IMG/VR virus record: IMGVR_UViG_3300044951_001887
Location: 1-64,000 of that record
Length of the DNA: 64,000 nt
Strand: one strand, 5' to 3'
Origin: a virus
The notes under the pieces were generated by a model. That model was given only the letters and a program-made list of their open reading frames with translations. It had not been told where the DNA came from and did no database searches. Shown here piece after piece: positions 32,705 through 41,837 of the stretch. The number at the start of each line of letters is the position of its first letter. Positions within the stretch are counted from its first letter, which is position 1. A program made the translations under genes and the position numbers.

Positions 32705-33795
32705 GTTCAGTCTACGGACTTATGGCTGACCTTCACGCGCACAACTGGAGCGCGTTTTCGAAGGTTGATGAAAAGGGCGTGAATTCCCGCCTCGCTGCCC
32801 TTCTTTCGGAGCTGTCTCGCTGCGCTGAAGAAACAAAGAAAGCGGGCGGCGACATGATGATCATTGCGGGCGACATCTTCCACGTTCGCGGCTCGATAGC
32901 GCCGTCCGTGCTGAACCCGGTAATGGATGCTTTGCGCGCAATCAGACAAAAGGGTCTCGGCAATATCGTCATTTTGGCGGGCAACCATGACCTTGAAGGC
33001 AAAGAGTCGGATCGCGTATCGAGCGCAATCACGGCGCTTGAAGGTGCTGGCTGCAAGGTCGTGAACTCGACACACACCGGTCTTGAGGCTTTGGAGCGGG
33101 TTGTTTTGATCCCCTGGATTCCAAAAATCGAAGACCTGAAGGCTGCAATCACGGCCGCCGCCCTTGCTGATACAAATCCAAGAGAAGTTGATCTGATCAT
33201 TCATGCGCCGGTCGATGGCGTGATCGAAGGTCTACCTGATCATGGGTTGTCGCCTGAGTGGCTGGCCCAAACGGGTTTTAGACGTGTGTTTTCGGGCCAC
33301 TACCATCATCACAAGCTTCTCTACGATGGTGAGACTGGCACTTACGGCACCGATGTCTATTCAATTGGCGCCGTTGCGCACCACACTTGGAGCGACGTAA
33401 ACAGCAAAGCGGGTTTTTTGATCGTTTCGGACGCCGGCGTGAAGTGGTTCAAAAGCCACACGCCAGAGTTTATTGAAATTAGCGGCGAAACAGATCCATC
33501 TGAAATTCCGCTGATCGTTGACGGTAACTTCGTTCGCGCAAAAATCAGTTCATCCAAGCAAAGCGAAGTTGAAGAGCTTCGATCCTACTTGATGGATTCC
33601 GGTGCGGCCGGCGTCGTTCTGATTTCTCAAAAAGAATCGTCCGTCACAGCACGAACTGGCTCCACCGTGAAGTCTGGCACTTCCGTTGAAATGAGCGTCG
33701 GTGAATTTATCAAAGCACAAAGCTACGCCAACCCAGAAGAGTTGGCGCGTCTTTGTGCGGGCATCTTGAGCGATGCAAGGAGTGTTGAAGTATGA
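32701..33795 (+). CDS. sbcD: SbcD/gp47-like nuclease subunit
   Basis: 364 residues. Metallophosphoesterase motifs: MADLHAHNW (D-x-H), IIAGDIFHVR (G-D), ILAGNHDLEG (G-N-H-D), LIIHAPV (H), FSGHYHHHK (G-H-x-H). This is the SbcD/Mre11/gp47 order, followed by a C-terminal capping part. It works with the SbcC-like ATPase two genes downstream in end processing for recombination-dependent replication. Confidence 0.87.
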   Translation: MSSVYGLMADLHAHNWSAFSKVDEKGVNSRLAALLSELSRCAEETKKAGGDMMIIAGDIFHVRGSIAPSVLNPVMDALRAIRQKGLGNIVILAGNHDLEGKESDRVSSAITALEGAGCKVVNSTHTGLEALERVVLIPWIPKIEDLKAAITAAALADTNPREVDLIIHAPVDGVIEGLPDHGLSPEWLAQTGFRRVFSGHYHHHKLLYDGETGTYGTDVYSIGAVAHHTWSDVNSKAGFLIVSDAGVKWFKSHTPEFIEISGETDPSEIPLIVDGNFVRAKISSSKQSEVEELRSYLMDSGAAGVVLISQKESSVTARTGSTVKSGTSVEMSVGEFIKAQSYANPEELARLCAGILSDARSVEV

Positions 33796-34523
33796 CCATA
33801 GAGATGAAAACAAGGACGGCTGACGTCACGAATAGCGGCCATCGCACGTCGTTTCGATTTGATGTCGAAACGTGGGATGCGCTTGATGACATCGCCATTA
33901 GCGTTGGAATGAGTTGGGATGAGTGGGCGACCGAAGCGATTGAAGCAAACCCAACAGCGACAAAGGCGGCGGCTGTGCGTTATGCGCTTCAAAGCGCGCT
34001 TCGGAATGAAGTGAGCGATGCGGTAGATGGCCCTGCGTCCGCTCCAGAGGGATTAGTGCTCGGCCGTAAAGCGGCGGCGGAATTGTTAGCGCAGCAATTT
34101 GAGGGCAGAAGTGTCAAACAATGGACATTGTATCTTTTTAACAATGCGAACAAGTCGCGTAGTGTCGGCTACCGCATTCCGGTCGAGTATGCCGTGCGCT
34201 CACCCTTTTACAGATTGGCCGAACTAGAAAAGTTTGTCGAGTTCGAGCGTCAGCGACGGGCAGGCAAAATAAATCTGACCGGGCAAGCCGCCGAAATCTT
34301 TAAGGCGTGTGTAATAAACGCCGGGAAAACGAGCAAGGGGCGGCTCTGGAAGAGCGGGAGTGTCGAATACAAAGATGGCGTCATTCAATTAGTTACGAAT
34401 GATCCGTTTATGGTTTTTGCCCTGACGCCCGAAGAGGCGATTGAATTTGGACAACAACTGATAAGGACGGTCGAAGAGGCGATTGAATTTGGACAACAAC
34501 TGATAAGGACGGTCGAAGTATGA
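33792..34523 (+). CDS. Ribbon-helix-helix protein between sbcD and sbcC, 243 aa
   Basis: 243 residues. TSFRFDVETWDALDDIAISVG, then SWDEWA, is a ribbon-helix-helix DNA-binding module (residues 18-50). A second helical region may bind DNA too. The C-terminus ends in two identical 14-residue units (EEAIEFGQQLIRTV) from a 42-base tandem duplication. Both ends overlap the nuclease subunit genes (ATGA), so the three proteins are likely made together. It could be a regulator or a partner of the nuclease. Confidence 0.6.
   Translation: MTIEMKTRTADVTNSGHRTSFRFDVETWDALDDIAISVGMSWDEWATEAIEANPTATKAAAVRYALQSALRNEVSDAVDGPASAPEGLVLGRKAAAELLAQQFEGRSVKQWTLYLFNNANKSRSVGYRIPVEYAVRSPFYRLAELEKFVEFERQRRAGKINLTGQAAEIFKACVINAGKTSKGRLWKSGSVEYKDGVIQLVTNDPFMVFALTPEEAIEFGQQLIRTVEEAIEFGQQLIRTVEV
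34431..34514 (+). repeat. Perfect 42-base tandem duplication in a coding region
   Basis: Two identical 42-base units (34431-34472 and 34473-34514), in frame, at the very end of the ribbon-helix-helix gene; identity continues four bases further. Confidence 0.95.
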
Positions 34524-36466
34524 AAATTACAGAACTGAAAATTGCCAACTTTCTGACCATCGGTAACGCCGAGCTGGAGCTTGATGATCGTGGCTTGTTG
34601 CTGATTCAAGGCGACAACGAAGACGACACATCCGCTTCGTCGAATGGCGCCGGCAAGTCTTCGCTGGTCGATGCGATTTGTTGGTCGATTTACGGCACGA
34701 CCGCCAGGGGCGTCACCGGTGACGCGGTCATCAACCGGGTGGCGAAGAAAAACTGTTCCGTCGTTGTGCGAATGGAAGACGGTGGCGACAAGTACAGCAT
34801 TCATCGCTTTCGTAAAGACTCGCTGGAAAAGAATCAAGTGCTGGTCTACCAGACGGACGCCGCCGGCGTATCTGTCGACCTGTCCAAAGGTACAGACAAA
34901 GAAACGCAGGAAGTGATCAACCGTATCATGGGATGCAGCCTTGAAGTTTTCATGGCGGCGGTTTACGCGGGTCAAGAAAGAATGCCCGATCTGCCAGGCA
35001 TGACGGACAAGATGTTGAAGGTGCTGATTGAAGAGGCTGCGGGGGTCGAAATCCTCACCGAAGCCTACTCGGTAGCCCGTAGTCGCCTAATCGGGTCAAA
35101 GGCTCTTCTTGACACTCAGAACGGCCTGCATTCGGCTGCGCTCGAACGTCAAGTTCGTCTCGATATGGAGCTGCTGGATCAGAAGCGACAATCGCAAGAG
35201 TTCGAAGATGGTCGGCGGGATCGGGCAAAAGCAGAGTTGTCCAAAGCGATCCCGCTCGGCGCCGAAGTTTCTGAACTGAAGACGAAGATTATTGGCTTGA
35301 ACGAGCCTATGGTCAAAAAAGAACTTGAAGAAATTCAAGCGCAGATGGCGAGCTTCAATGCTGATCAAGCGCACTACGACGGACTCGCAAAGCTCGCCAC
35401 CGATCTTGAGCGTGATACGGGTCGCCTGAAGACTGAGTTCAACATGATTGCGGGCCATTTGAAGACTGCGGAAGCCGCACTGTCGGACATTGACAGTCAA
35501 GTTGGAAAACCTTGTGGCGAGTGTGGCAAGGTTTACTGCGAACACGACCTTGAAGCGGCGAAGAAAGTTCGCTTGGATGGCATTGCTGAGTACAAGCGGG
35601 TTTTGAAGAGCAAAGCAACAGCGTTCAAAGTGGTTCAGGAATCGGTTGAGACTGCGATACGCGTCGCCGCGACTTACAAAGCGACACTGCCCGACGTTTC
35701 AAGCGTGGCCGCAAGACAGAGCGCCCTGACCATCGTCGTGTCAGGCATCGTCGGCATGAGAAGCGACATCGAGCTGGCTGAAAAAGAAATCAAGCAACTC
35801 AAGATCAACGCCAATACCAGACTGACCGAAGCGAACCCCTGGACGAAAGCGATAGAGGTCAAAGCTGAAGAGGCTGTCAACAACGCTGCGGACATAGTCA
35901 GACTCGCGGGAAGTGTTGCGAGTCTTGAGGGCCAAACGAATTTGCTCAGTGATGCGGCGAAGGTCTTTGGCCCCGCCGGCGTTCGAGCACACATTCTTGA
36001 CACCGTCACGCCATACCTGAACGAACGGACGCAAGAATACTTAGGCGCTCTTTCGGACGGCAACATTCACGCCACCTGGGCGACGCTCTCCAAGACCGCT
36101 AAAGGCGAGTTGCGGGAAAAGTTCAACATCGAAGTCACCAACGACAAGGGCGCCGAAAGCTTCGCCGGCATGTCGGGCGGTGAAAAGCGGAAGGTTCGCT
36201 TAGCTACCGCGATGGCGTTGCAAGACATGGTCGCCAGCAGGGCGTCGAAGCCAATAAATATCTTCATCGCGGACGAGGTCGACCATGCGCTTGATGAGTT
36301 TGGCCTTGAGCGCTTGATGGGCATTTTGGAGCGCAAAGCGAGGGATCGCGGCAGCGTGTTGGTGATAAGTCATAACAGCCTCAGTGATTGGATAGACAAC
36401 GTGATTACCGTCAAAAAGAACGGTGGTCTGGCATCAGTCTCGGGAGCGACAAGTCATGGCTTCTAG
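34520..36466 (+). CDS. sbcC: SbcC/gp46-like SMC-type ATPase subunit
   Basis: 648 residues. Walker A SNGAGKSSLVDAI near the N-terminus (A-N-F-L-T-I-G before it), long coiled-coil arms with a zinc-hook-like GKPCGECGKVYCEHD in the middle, then the signature MSGGEKRKVRLATAMALQ and Walker B NIFIADEVDHALDE, and a final ISHN switch. Length and order fit T4 gp46. It forms the nuclease with the SbcD-like protein. Confidence 0.88.
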   Translation: MKITELKIANFLTIGNAELELDDRGLLLIQGDNEDDTSASSNGAGKSSLVDAICWSIYGTTARGVTGDAVINRVAKKNCSVVVRMEDGGDKYSIHRFRKDSLEKNQVLVYQTDAAGVSVDLSKGTDKETQEVINRIMGCSLEVFMAAVYAGQERMPDLPGMTDKMLKVLIEEAAGVEILTEAYSVARSRLIGSKALLDTQNGLHSAALERQVRLDMELLDQKRQSQEFEDGRRDRAKAELSKAIPLGAEVSELKTKIIGLNEPMVKKELEEIQAQMASFNADQAHYDGLAKLATDLERDTGRLKTEFNMIAGHLKTAEAALSDIDSQVGKPCGECGKVYCEHDLEAAKKVRLDGIAEYKRVLKSKATAFKVVQESVETAIRVAATYKATLPDVSSVAARQSALTIVVSGIVGMRSDIELAEKEIKQLKINANTRLTEANPWTKAIEVKAEEAVNNAADIVRLAGSVASLEGQTNLLSDAAKVFGPAGVRAHILDTVTPYLNERTQEYLGALSDGNIHATWATLSKTAKGELREKFNIEVTNDKGAESFAGMSGGEKRKVRLATAMALQDMVASRASKPINIFIADEVDHALDEFGLERLMGILERKARDRGSVLVISHNSLSDWIDNVITVKKNGGLASVSGATSHGF

Positions 36467-37058
36467 TCGTTCGGGTAGCGGTAATTTCCCAAGCTTTCGC
36501 GATTTAATGAATACGCCGGGTCTGAATACGAGCGATCCTTCAACCTGGCCCAAGAAGCTAACCTCTATTATTCCTGCTGTAGATTTGGAGCACCTGAAAG
36601 CGTTCAATATGGCGACGGAACCGGTTGAGGAAGTGGACGCGTCTCTGGAGCATTTGCAGGATGAAATAAACGAAAAAATCGCAGAGCATCCAAGTCCAAA
36701 TCTAATGCTGACCGGCCCTGGCGCTTTGACTGTCATTTCGGGTTCGTCAAAATATTCAAAAGCAAACCACATGGGCGGCGAGGAATTTAGAGTCTCGCAC
36801 TGCTATGTTGGCAAAAGAAACAAGTTGATTTACGTCTTCACGCCGCGAGCGGTTACTTCCTACAAGAGCATGGAAATGCTTGAGATGGAAGCGAAGCAAA
36901 AGCTGGACGGCTTTACGAAGTATTTAGCCGTCATTGAGGATGGAAATTTTCAGAGAAAGAGGAATGAATTACTGAAAAATGAATCTGTGAAAAAGGTGGA
37001 AAAGGAAGTGGCAAACATGACGGAAAAGTACGAAAGTCTTGGATTTGGGAGTTGGTAA
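36456..37058 (+). CDS. Protein of unknown function ending in FGSW, 200 aa
   Basis: 200 residues from ATG at 36456 (CGGGAG before it), overlapping SbcC by 11 bases. The middle has alternating strands (LIYVFTPRAVTSY), followed by a long charged helix (FQRKRNELLKNESVKK-VEKEV) and the terminus ESLGFGSW. One of the G-x-W group; co-transcribed with SbcC and the RuvC-like resolvase, so probably a recombination partner. Confidence 0.55.
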   Translation: MASSRSGSGNFPSFRDLMNTPGLNTSDPSTWPKKLTSIIPAVDLEHLKAFNMATEPVEEVDASLEHLQDEINEKIAEHPSPNLMLTGPGALTVISGSSKYSKANHMGGEEFRVSHCYVGKRNKLIYVFTPRAVTSYKSMEMLEMEAKQKLDGFTKYLAVIEDGNFQRKRNELLKNESVKKVEKEVANMTEKYESLGFGSW

Positions 37059-37630
37059 TGAAAATACGCGTAGTGGGTTTTGATCCATCAACATCGAATT
37101 GGGGAATATGTCATGCGGTTGTTGACGCGGACACAATGGACTTTACGGTTGATGATTTCAATCTGATTCAAACGGAATCGGAGGTTAAGAAGGGCGTCCG
37201 CAAGGACTCGGATGACATTCGTCGCGCTCAAGAAGTCAGAGGCGGAATGCTGCTTGCCTGCACCGGCAAGTCGATTGCCATTTCTGAAATCCCCTTCATG
37301 AACCCCGGCGGCTATGCTTCCGCGAATTTCAATTCGGGACTGGTTACGGGCGTTTTGGCGAGTTGTCCAATTCCGCTGATTCAGGTCTTTCCGTCTGAAG
37401 TTAAATTTCAAGCAACCGGTATCAAGTCGGCCACCAAAGGCGAAATGATCGAGTGGGCCATGAACAAGTTTCCCGAAGCACCGTGGATCATGAGAAAGCT
37501 TCGCGGGAAACTGGTGCCGACCGCCGCTAATGAGCATCTTGCCGACGCGGTAGCAGCCATTCATGCCGGCATCAAATCCGACCAATTCAAATCGATGTTG
37601 GCAATGGGTCGGGCGATTAGCTCAGTCTGA
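37058..37630 (+). CDS. ruvC: RuvC-like Holliday-junction resolvase
   Basis: 190 residues; TAATG overlap with the previous gene. RVVGFDPSTSNWGICH is the RuvC first strand with its catalytic Asp; IAISEIPFMNPGG holds the Glu; EHLADAVAAIHAGI holds the last acidic residue. RNase H fold of usual length. It would cut branched recombination intermediates before packaging. Confidence 0.82.
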   Translation: MKIRVVGFDPSTSNWGICHAVVDADTMDFTVDDFNLIQTESEVKKGVRKDSDDIRRAQEVRGGMLLACTGKSIAISEIPFMNPGGYASANFNSGLVTGVLASCPIPLIQVFPSEVKFQATGIKSATKGEMIEWAMNKFPEAPWIMRKLRGKLVPTAANEHLADAVAAIHAGIKSDQFKSMLAMGRAISSV

Positions 37631-37637
37631 TAAGGTA

Positions 37638-37651
37638 AGTCAGCGATGACT
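37638..37651 (+). promoter_or_regulatory. Perfect dyad joined to TATAAT
   Basis: agtca-gcga-tgact with TATAAT at 37651-37656 and CTGATA as a weak -35, 18 bases upstream. A further half site (agtcac) follows before the ribosome site. Confidence 0.72.
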
Positions 37652-37680
37652 ATAATTTATGAGTCACCGCAGGAGTAAAA

Positions 37681-38160
37681 ATGCTGAAAAGAAGAATTGG
37701 ATCGGAAGTGTTTCAGATTTATCGTAGGGTTAATCGTAGGGATATGGTTAGTTTTAAGTCTTTAGATCCAAATGACATATTCAGGAGTGTTGCTCAAGAG
37801 TTGACCGCGTCGGTCGATAAAGCCTGCGTCGAATGCTGTAATTTTGTAATTGAGAAGCGCCAAGAGCCGGATTATTCAATGGATGCAGAAATATTCGGAC
37901 TGCGCGCCAAATGCAAAGCCTACGAGAAAAAGTCAGGCGCCAAATTCAAAGACATTTGTCCTGATTTGGTTTCTGACGACAGAATCAGAGGCAAAAGTCT
38001 CAACTGGATGATCGTTGATGAGCTTGGCGACCATACGTGGTCAGATCGGCATAATCAGCCTGATCACTTTGCTGACATCGTCGCTTACGGTCTGCAAACG
38101 AAGCGTCCAGCCGAAAAGTCAAGAGACACCCCCAAAACTGATTCAATAGAGGCGTGGTAG
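37681..38160 (+). CDS. Protein of unknown function ending in IEAW, 159 aa
   Basis: 159 residues, basic N-terminus (LKRRIGSEVFQIYRRVNRRD), cysteines in KACVECCNF and KCKAY, and a W-rich middle (LNWMIVDELGDHTWSDRHN). Final residues DSIEAW loosely resemble the G-x-W endings. It is a single-gene unit between dyads. Not recognised. Confidence 0.5.
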   Translation: MLKRRIGSEVFQIYRRVNRRDMVSFKSLDPNDIFRSVAQELTASVDKACVECCNFVIEKRQEPDYSMDAEIFGLRAKCKAYEKKSGAKFKDICPDLVSDDRIRGKSLNWMIVDELGDHTWSDRHNQPDHFADIVAYGLQTKRPAEKSRDTPKTDSIEAW

Positions 38161-38176
38161 CCTTATATTGCAAATA

Positions 38177-38190
38177 AGTCACCGGTGATG
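38177..38190 (+). promoter_or_regulatory. Dyad before the ribonucleotide reductase gene
   Basis: agtca-ccgg-tgatg (two mismatches), followed by TAATGT, a possible -10. Confidence 0.5.
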
Positions 38191-38237
38191 TAATGTCACT
38201 GTCCCATTTGTTCCACAAAACCACAAGGAGTTCCAAA

Positions 38238-40664
38238 ATGACGCCTGCGCGTTCCTACGCAAAAGGTATCGGTTTCGCTGTCGCTGATCGCACCATCAAC
38301 CGCAAAATCGTCCGTGCCGTACCTGAATACAAAAAAACAATCGAACTGCCGAGACGCGACGATATGTCTCTGGATCATGAAGTGGACGTTTGGTGTAAAT
38401 CCAATGGTCTTGTGATCGAAGGCTATACCGTCGGCTTCGGCGATGACCTGATCGTTCAGTGTGAACTGAGCGTCGTTGGCGAAACCCATACTGAAATTTG
38501 GGAAGATGTGGCAGAGCGTGTCGCTGCCGGTAACGCTTCGCTTGACCCGCGTGGACCTGAGTTTGTCGCACAAGAGTACAAGGCGATGAAGCATCACTTG
38601 CGTCAAGCCTCGACGCTGATGAGTGGTCGTCATCTTCAGCATGGCGATGAAACGCAGAGCACCCGAAACATGGAAGTTTTTACCAACTGTTCAACCAGTG
38701 CCGTCAGCTTCTTGACGTTCTATCTGCTGCTGAACGGCTCCGGTGTCGGTCGCGCCTACGATGACTCGATGATGGTTGTTGACTACAGCAACCTGCCTAT
38801 CGTTGTGCCCGTTATCGATATGTCCCACAAGGACTCTCAAAGTGGCGAAATCAAAGCGCTGGATCTTCGCAACGCGAAACATCTGTACGCCGGCAGAGAC
38901 ATTATCGACTTCCGCGTTCCTGATAGTCGCGAAGGTTGGGCAAAAGCCATTGAAGTGATCGAAATGCTGGCGTTCAAGGGCGATTACCGCGAAAGCGTTT
39001 TGTTGGTGGACTTCTCCGATGTTCGCCCGCGTGGTTCGCCGATCAAGGGTATGCAGAACCGTCCCGCCTCTGGCCCTGGCGCCATCATGGATGCGATTGC
39101 GAATGTCGCTAAGTTGCGCGACTCTGGCATGGCTACCTGGCGTGCCGCGATGTACGCCGATCATTACCTTGCTGAATGCGTTTTAGTTGGCGGTGCGCGT
39201 CGTGCTGCTCGCATGGCGACGAAGTTTTGGAAAGACGAGACCGTTCTGGACTTCATTCAAGTCAAGCGTGGCGGGTTCTTGTGGTCGTCTAACAACAGCG
39301 TCACTGTGGATGCTGAGTTCTGGCGTCACGTTGAGAATGAAACCAACGGCGTGCATAGTCATGATCCTGCTCAAGATGAAGAGCAAAGACACGCTTTCGC
39401 TGTTTTCAATGCCATTTGTGAGGCTGCGTACTACGACCAGACTGGTGAGCCTGGCCTAATCAACGTCGATAAGCTGACGTGGAACGACGAAGGTCTGGAG
39501 TCTCTTGCTGACGGTGACTTCGCCAAATCTGATCGTTACAGTCTTGAGCCGGAAACGCTGGAGCTGACCAAAGCGCTGTTTCAAGCTTGGCGCAAGTGCG
39601 CTTACAAGGTCATCACCAATCCGTGTGGCGAAATTGTTCTTGGTTCTTTGGGTGGGTATTGCGTGCTTGGAACCGTAGTGCCGTTTCATGCGGCGTTCAG
39701 ACAAGTTAAGTCTGGCAAGACTTATCTGACTGTGGTTGCTGACGATGATGCCGAAGACGCCTTCCGTGTCGTTACTCGCGCTTTGATCCGCACCAATCTG
39801 ATGAACTGTCTGTACGGCAAGGAGGTCGAGCGAACCAACCGGATTGGCGTCGGTATGACTGGATTGCATGAGTACGCCTGGACTCGATTTCATTATGGTT
39901 TTCGCGACATCATTGACGAAGAAAAATCCAAAGATTTTTGGCTGATGCTGGCCCGCTTCAAACGTGCGGTTCAGAGTGAGGCGAAAGAATATTCTGAAAT
40001 TCTTGGCGTTGCTGTTCCGCATACCAACACCACGATGAAGCCTGACGGCACAGTCGCGAAGTTATTTGGACTGACTGAAGGCGCCCACTTGGCATCCATG
40101 CGCGAATACTTGCGTTGGGTTCAGTTCCGAAACGATGACCCGCTTATCGAAGAGTACCGGGCCAAGGGCTATCCGATTCGCAACCTGCGCACTTACTCTG
40201 GCACAACTATCGTTGGCTTCCCAACAAAGCCGCTGATTTGTGATTTGGGCATGGGCGACAAGTTGGTGACTGCCGCCGAAGCTACGCCTGAAGAGCAATA
40301 TCAATACCTGCGACTGCTTGAGAAGTATTGGATCATCGGTGTTGAAGAAGATGGTGTGACCCCGCTTGAGGATCGCGGGAATCAGGTCTCTTACACGCTC
40401 AAGTACGATCCAAAGGTCGTCGGGTATGATGAATTCAAGCGCACCTTGCTTGAAGGCCAAGCGAAGATTCGTTGTTGCTCGGTGATGCCCCAAACGGACA
40501 CTTCCGCTTACGAGTACATCCCGGAGCAGATGGTGACTAAACATGAGTTTGATGTTATTTCTGCCGCCATTTCCGAATCGGGTGACGCTAAGGAGGATAT
40601 TGGAGCAGAACACGTAGATTGCGGAGGTGGAGCTTGTCCAATTTCATTTAATGAAAATAAATAA
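38238..40664 (+). CDS. nrdJ: Class II (B12-dependent) ribonucleotide reductase
   Basis: 808 residues from ATG at 38238 (CAAGGAGTTCCAAA before it). Key motifs: NMEVFTNCSTSAVSF, MQNRPASGPGAIM, GGARRAARM, the finger-loop TNPCGEIVLG (catalytic Cys and Glu), RIGVGMTGLHEYA, and TTMKPDGTVAKLFGLTEGAH (P-x-G-T). The pattern and the absence of a small radical-protein gene point to the monomeric, adenosylcobalamin-dependent type. A Cys pair near the C-terminus (DCGGGACP) would be the thioredoxin-reduced site. It makes dNTPs for phage DNA synthesis with no oxygen requirement. Confidence 0.82.
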   Translation: MTPARSYAKGIGFAVADRTINRKIVRAVPEYKKTIELPRRDDMSLDHEVDVWCKSNGLVIEGYTVGFGDDLIVQCELSVVGETHTEIWEDVAERVAAGNASLDPRGPEFVAQEYKAMKHHLRQASTLMSGRHLQHGDETQSTRNMEVFTNCSTSAVSFLTFYLLLNGSGVGRAYDDSMMVVDYSNLPIVVPVIDMSHKDSQSGEIKALDLRNAKHLYAGRDIIDFRVPDSREGWAKAIEVIEMLAFKGDYRESVLLVDFSDVRPRGSPIKGMQNRPASGPGAIMDAIANVAKLRDSGMATWRAAMYADHYLAECVLVGGARRAARMATKFWKDETVLDFIQVKRGGFLWSSNNSVTVDAEFWRHVENETNGVHSHDPAQDEEQRHAFAVFNAICEAAYYDQTGEPGLINVDKLTWNDEGLESLADGDFAKSDRYSLEPETLELTKALFQAWRKCAYKVITNPCGEIVLGSLGGYCVLGTVVPFHAAFRQVKSGKTYLTVVADDDAEDAFRVVTRALIRTNLMNCLYGKEVERTNRIGVGMTGLHEYAWTRFHYGFRDIIDEEKSKDFWLMLARFKRAVQSEAKEYSEILGVAVPHTNTTMKPDGTVAKLFGLTEGAHLASMREYLRWVQFRNDDPLIEEYRAKGYPIRNLRTYSGTTIVGFPTKPLICDLGMGDKLVTAAEATPEEQYQYLRLLEKYWIIGVEEDGVTPLEDRGNQVSYTLKYDPKVVGYDEFKRTLLEGQAKIRCCSVMPQTDTSAYEYIPEQMVTKHEFDVISAAISESGDAKEDIGAEHVDCGGGACPISFNENK

Positions 40665-40677
40665 GTCAGCGATGACT
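40664..40677 (+). promoter_or_regulatory. Perfect dyad overlapping a TTGACT -35
   Basis: agtca-gcga-tgact, starting in the reductase stop codon. TTGACT (40677-40682), 18 bases, TATATT (40701-40706) makes a sigma-70 promoter whose -35 touches the dyad. Confidence 0.68.
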
Positions 40678-40686
40678 TGACTTTGA

Positions 40687-40721
40687 GTGTCTACCTGAGT
40701 TATATTGGGTAGACACTTTTT
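40687..40721 (+). terminator. Terminator after nrdJ, overlapping a promoter
   Basis: GTGTCTACC / GGTAGACAC with a 12-base loop and TTTTT. The loop contains the TATATT -10 of the promoter above, so start and stop signals share the same bases. Confidence 0.75.
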
Positions 40722-40732
40722 ATTGAGCGAAT

Positions 40733-41347
40733 ATGAAAATTATTGATCAAACCCTTAATTTGCCAGACGAAGATTGGCTACCTGTCGTTGGTTGGGCTTC
40801 GTACTACGAGGTTTCCAACCTGGGTCGCGTGAGACGCAAAGAAGGCAGCGCATGTCGCTACAAGACGGCAAAAGTCCTTCGCCAGAAGGAGATGAAGCAC
40901 GAAACGATGAAGAGAGGCTATCTTCAAGTGACGCTAAAAAACAGCGTGCTTGGCGCCAAGACAATGTACGTTCATCGAATGGTTTGCCAGGCTTTTCATG
41001 GTTCGTCCCCCGATCCGCTGTATCAGTGCTGTCATGGCGATGGCGATTCACACAATAACAACAAGGATAACCTTCGTTGGGACACGCGAAGCGCCAATGA
41101 GAATGACCGTATTTTGCACGGCACCCACAATAGAGGTCAGCGTCATGGTTTGAGCAAACTGAAGGACGAACAGGTTATTGAAATCAAGCGCAGGCTGGTG
41201 AACGGTCAAAGCGCACGATCTTTGGCGAAGGAATACGAAGTGTCTCAGACGACGATAGGGGACATTAAGAAGGGCAGACGTTGGGTTTGGTGTGAGCTTC
41301 CAGTAGGCTCTACGTCTCCCGTTTCTTTCGGCGAAAACAACGCCTAA
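40733..41347 (+). CDS. HNH homing endonuclease (NUMOD4 type)
   Basis: 204 residues. WLPVVGWASYYEVSNLGRVR is NUMOD4; CCHGDGDSHNNNKDNLRWDT is the HNH site; LAKEYEVSQTTIGDIKKGRR is a helix-turn-helix. Third paralogue with the genes at 26993 and 30946. Inserted right after nrdJ; reductase genes are favoured targets of such elements. Confidence 0.85.
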   Translation: MKIIDQTLNLPDEDWLPVVGWASYYEVSNLGRVRRKEGSACRYKTAKVLRQKEMKHETMKRGYLQVTLKNSVLGAKTMYVHRMVCQAFHGSSPDPLYQCCHGDGDSHNNNKDNLRWDTRSANENDRILHGTHNRGQRHGLSKLKDEQVIEIKRRLVNGQSARSLAKEYEVSQTTIGDIKKGRRWVWCELPVGSTSPVSFGENNA

Positions 41348-41354
41348 CGACATA

Positions 41355-41368
41355 AGTCACAACTGACT
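41355..41368 (+). promoter_or_regulatory. Perfect dyad joined to TATAAT
   Basis: agtca-caac-tgact, TATAAT at 41368-41373, then a leader hairpin (GAAGGGTG / CACCCTTC, 41382-41407) just before the ribosome site at 41408-41413. Confidence 0.7.
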
Positions 41369-41418
41369 ATAATGTCTTCATGAAGGGTGAGAGAAATCCC
41401 ACCCTTCGAAGGAAAGAA

Positions 41419-41595
41419 ATGAACAGAAAGACGCTTTCTCCCTGTATTCAGATTTGCAGGTTGGCAAATAACGTTTGTATTGGCTGTGGAAGAACAGCAG
41501 ATGAAATTAAAAGGTGGACCACGATGACTGAGAGTGAAAAAAAGAAATGCGCTGAGTCGGCTCAAGAGAGAGTTGGCGGCTTGGCATTCTTATGA
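41419..41595 (+). CDS. DUF1289-family small zinc protein
   Basis: 58 residues from ATG at 41419 (CGAAGGAAAG before it). SPCIQICRL, then CIGCGRTADEIKRWTTM and a Glu/Lys tail are diagnostic of DUF1289, a small four-Cys protein common in Proteobacteria. Function unknown. ATGA overlap with the next small gene. Confidence 0.8.
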   Translation: MNRKTLSPCIQICRLANNVCIGCGRTADEIKRWTTMTESEKKKCAESAQERVGGLAFL

Positions 41596-41771
41596 TTAGG
41601 TGGCCCGAATTCAGCTTGCCTCCGATCAATCTTTGGAACGTTCCGTTCCAGAGGTTCATTTCCACGAGGCTGTTTATTCTTTCGAATAACGATGCCACTC
41701 AGGCTCAAGCGGTAAAGCCTAATTCTCAAGCTGTTTTGAAGCGTTATTTGGAAAGCAGAATTGCCGGTTAA
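41592..41771 (+). CDS. Small protein of unknown function, 59 aa
   Basis: 59 residues beginning MIRWPEFSLPPINLWNVPF. The start overlaps the DUF1289 stop (ATGA). W/P-rich N-terminus and a helical C-terminus (AVLKRYLESRIAG). Context and overlap support it as real; function unknown. Confidence 0.6.
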   Translation: MIRWPEFSLPPINLWNVPFQRFISTRLFILSNNDATQAQAVKPNSQAVLKRYLESRIAG

Positions 41772-41775
41772 AATA

Positions 41776-41789
41776 AGTCATCAGTGATT
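41776..41789 (+). promoter_or_regulatory. Dyad before the tRNA cluster
   Basis: agtca-tcag-tgatt, one mismatch. Immediately followed by a CC-type box (41795-41816: CCCA, 12 bases, TAATAT). Likely promoter of the tRNA/tmRNA transcript. Confidence 0.55.
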
Positions 41790-41837
41790 GCACTCCCAAT
41801 TATGACTGTGTAATATGTGTTCTGTGGTTGAAACAAG

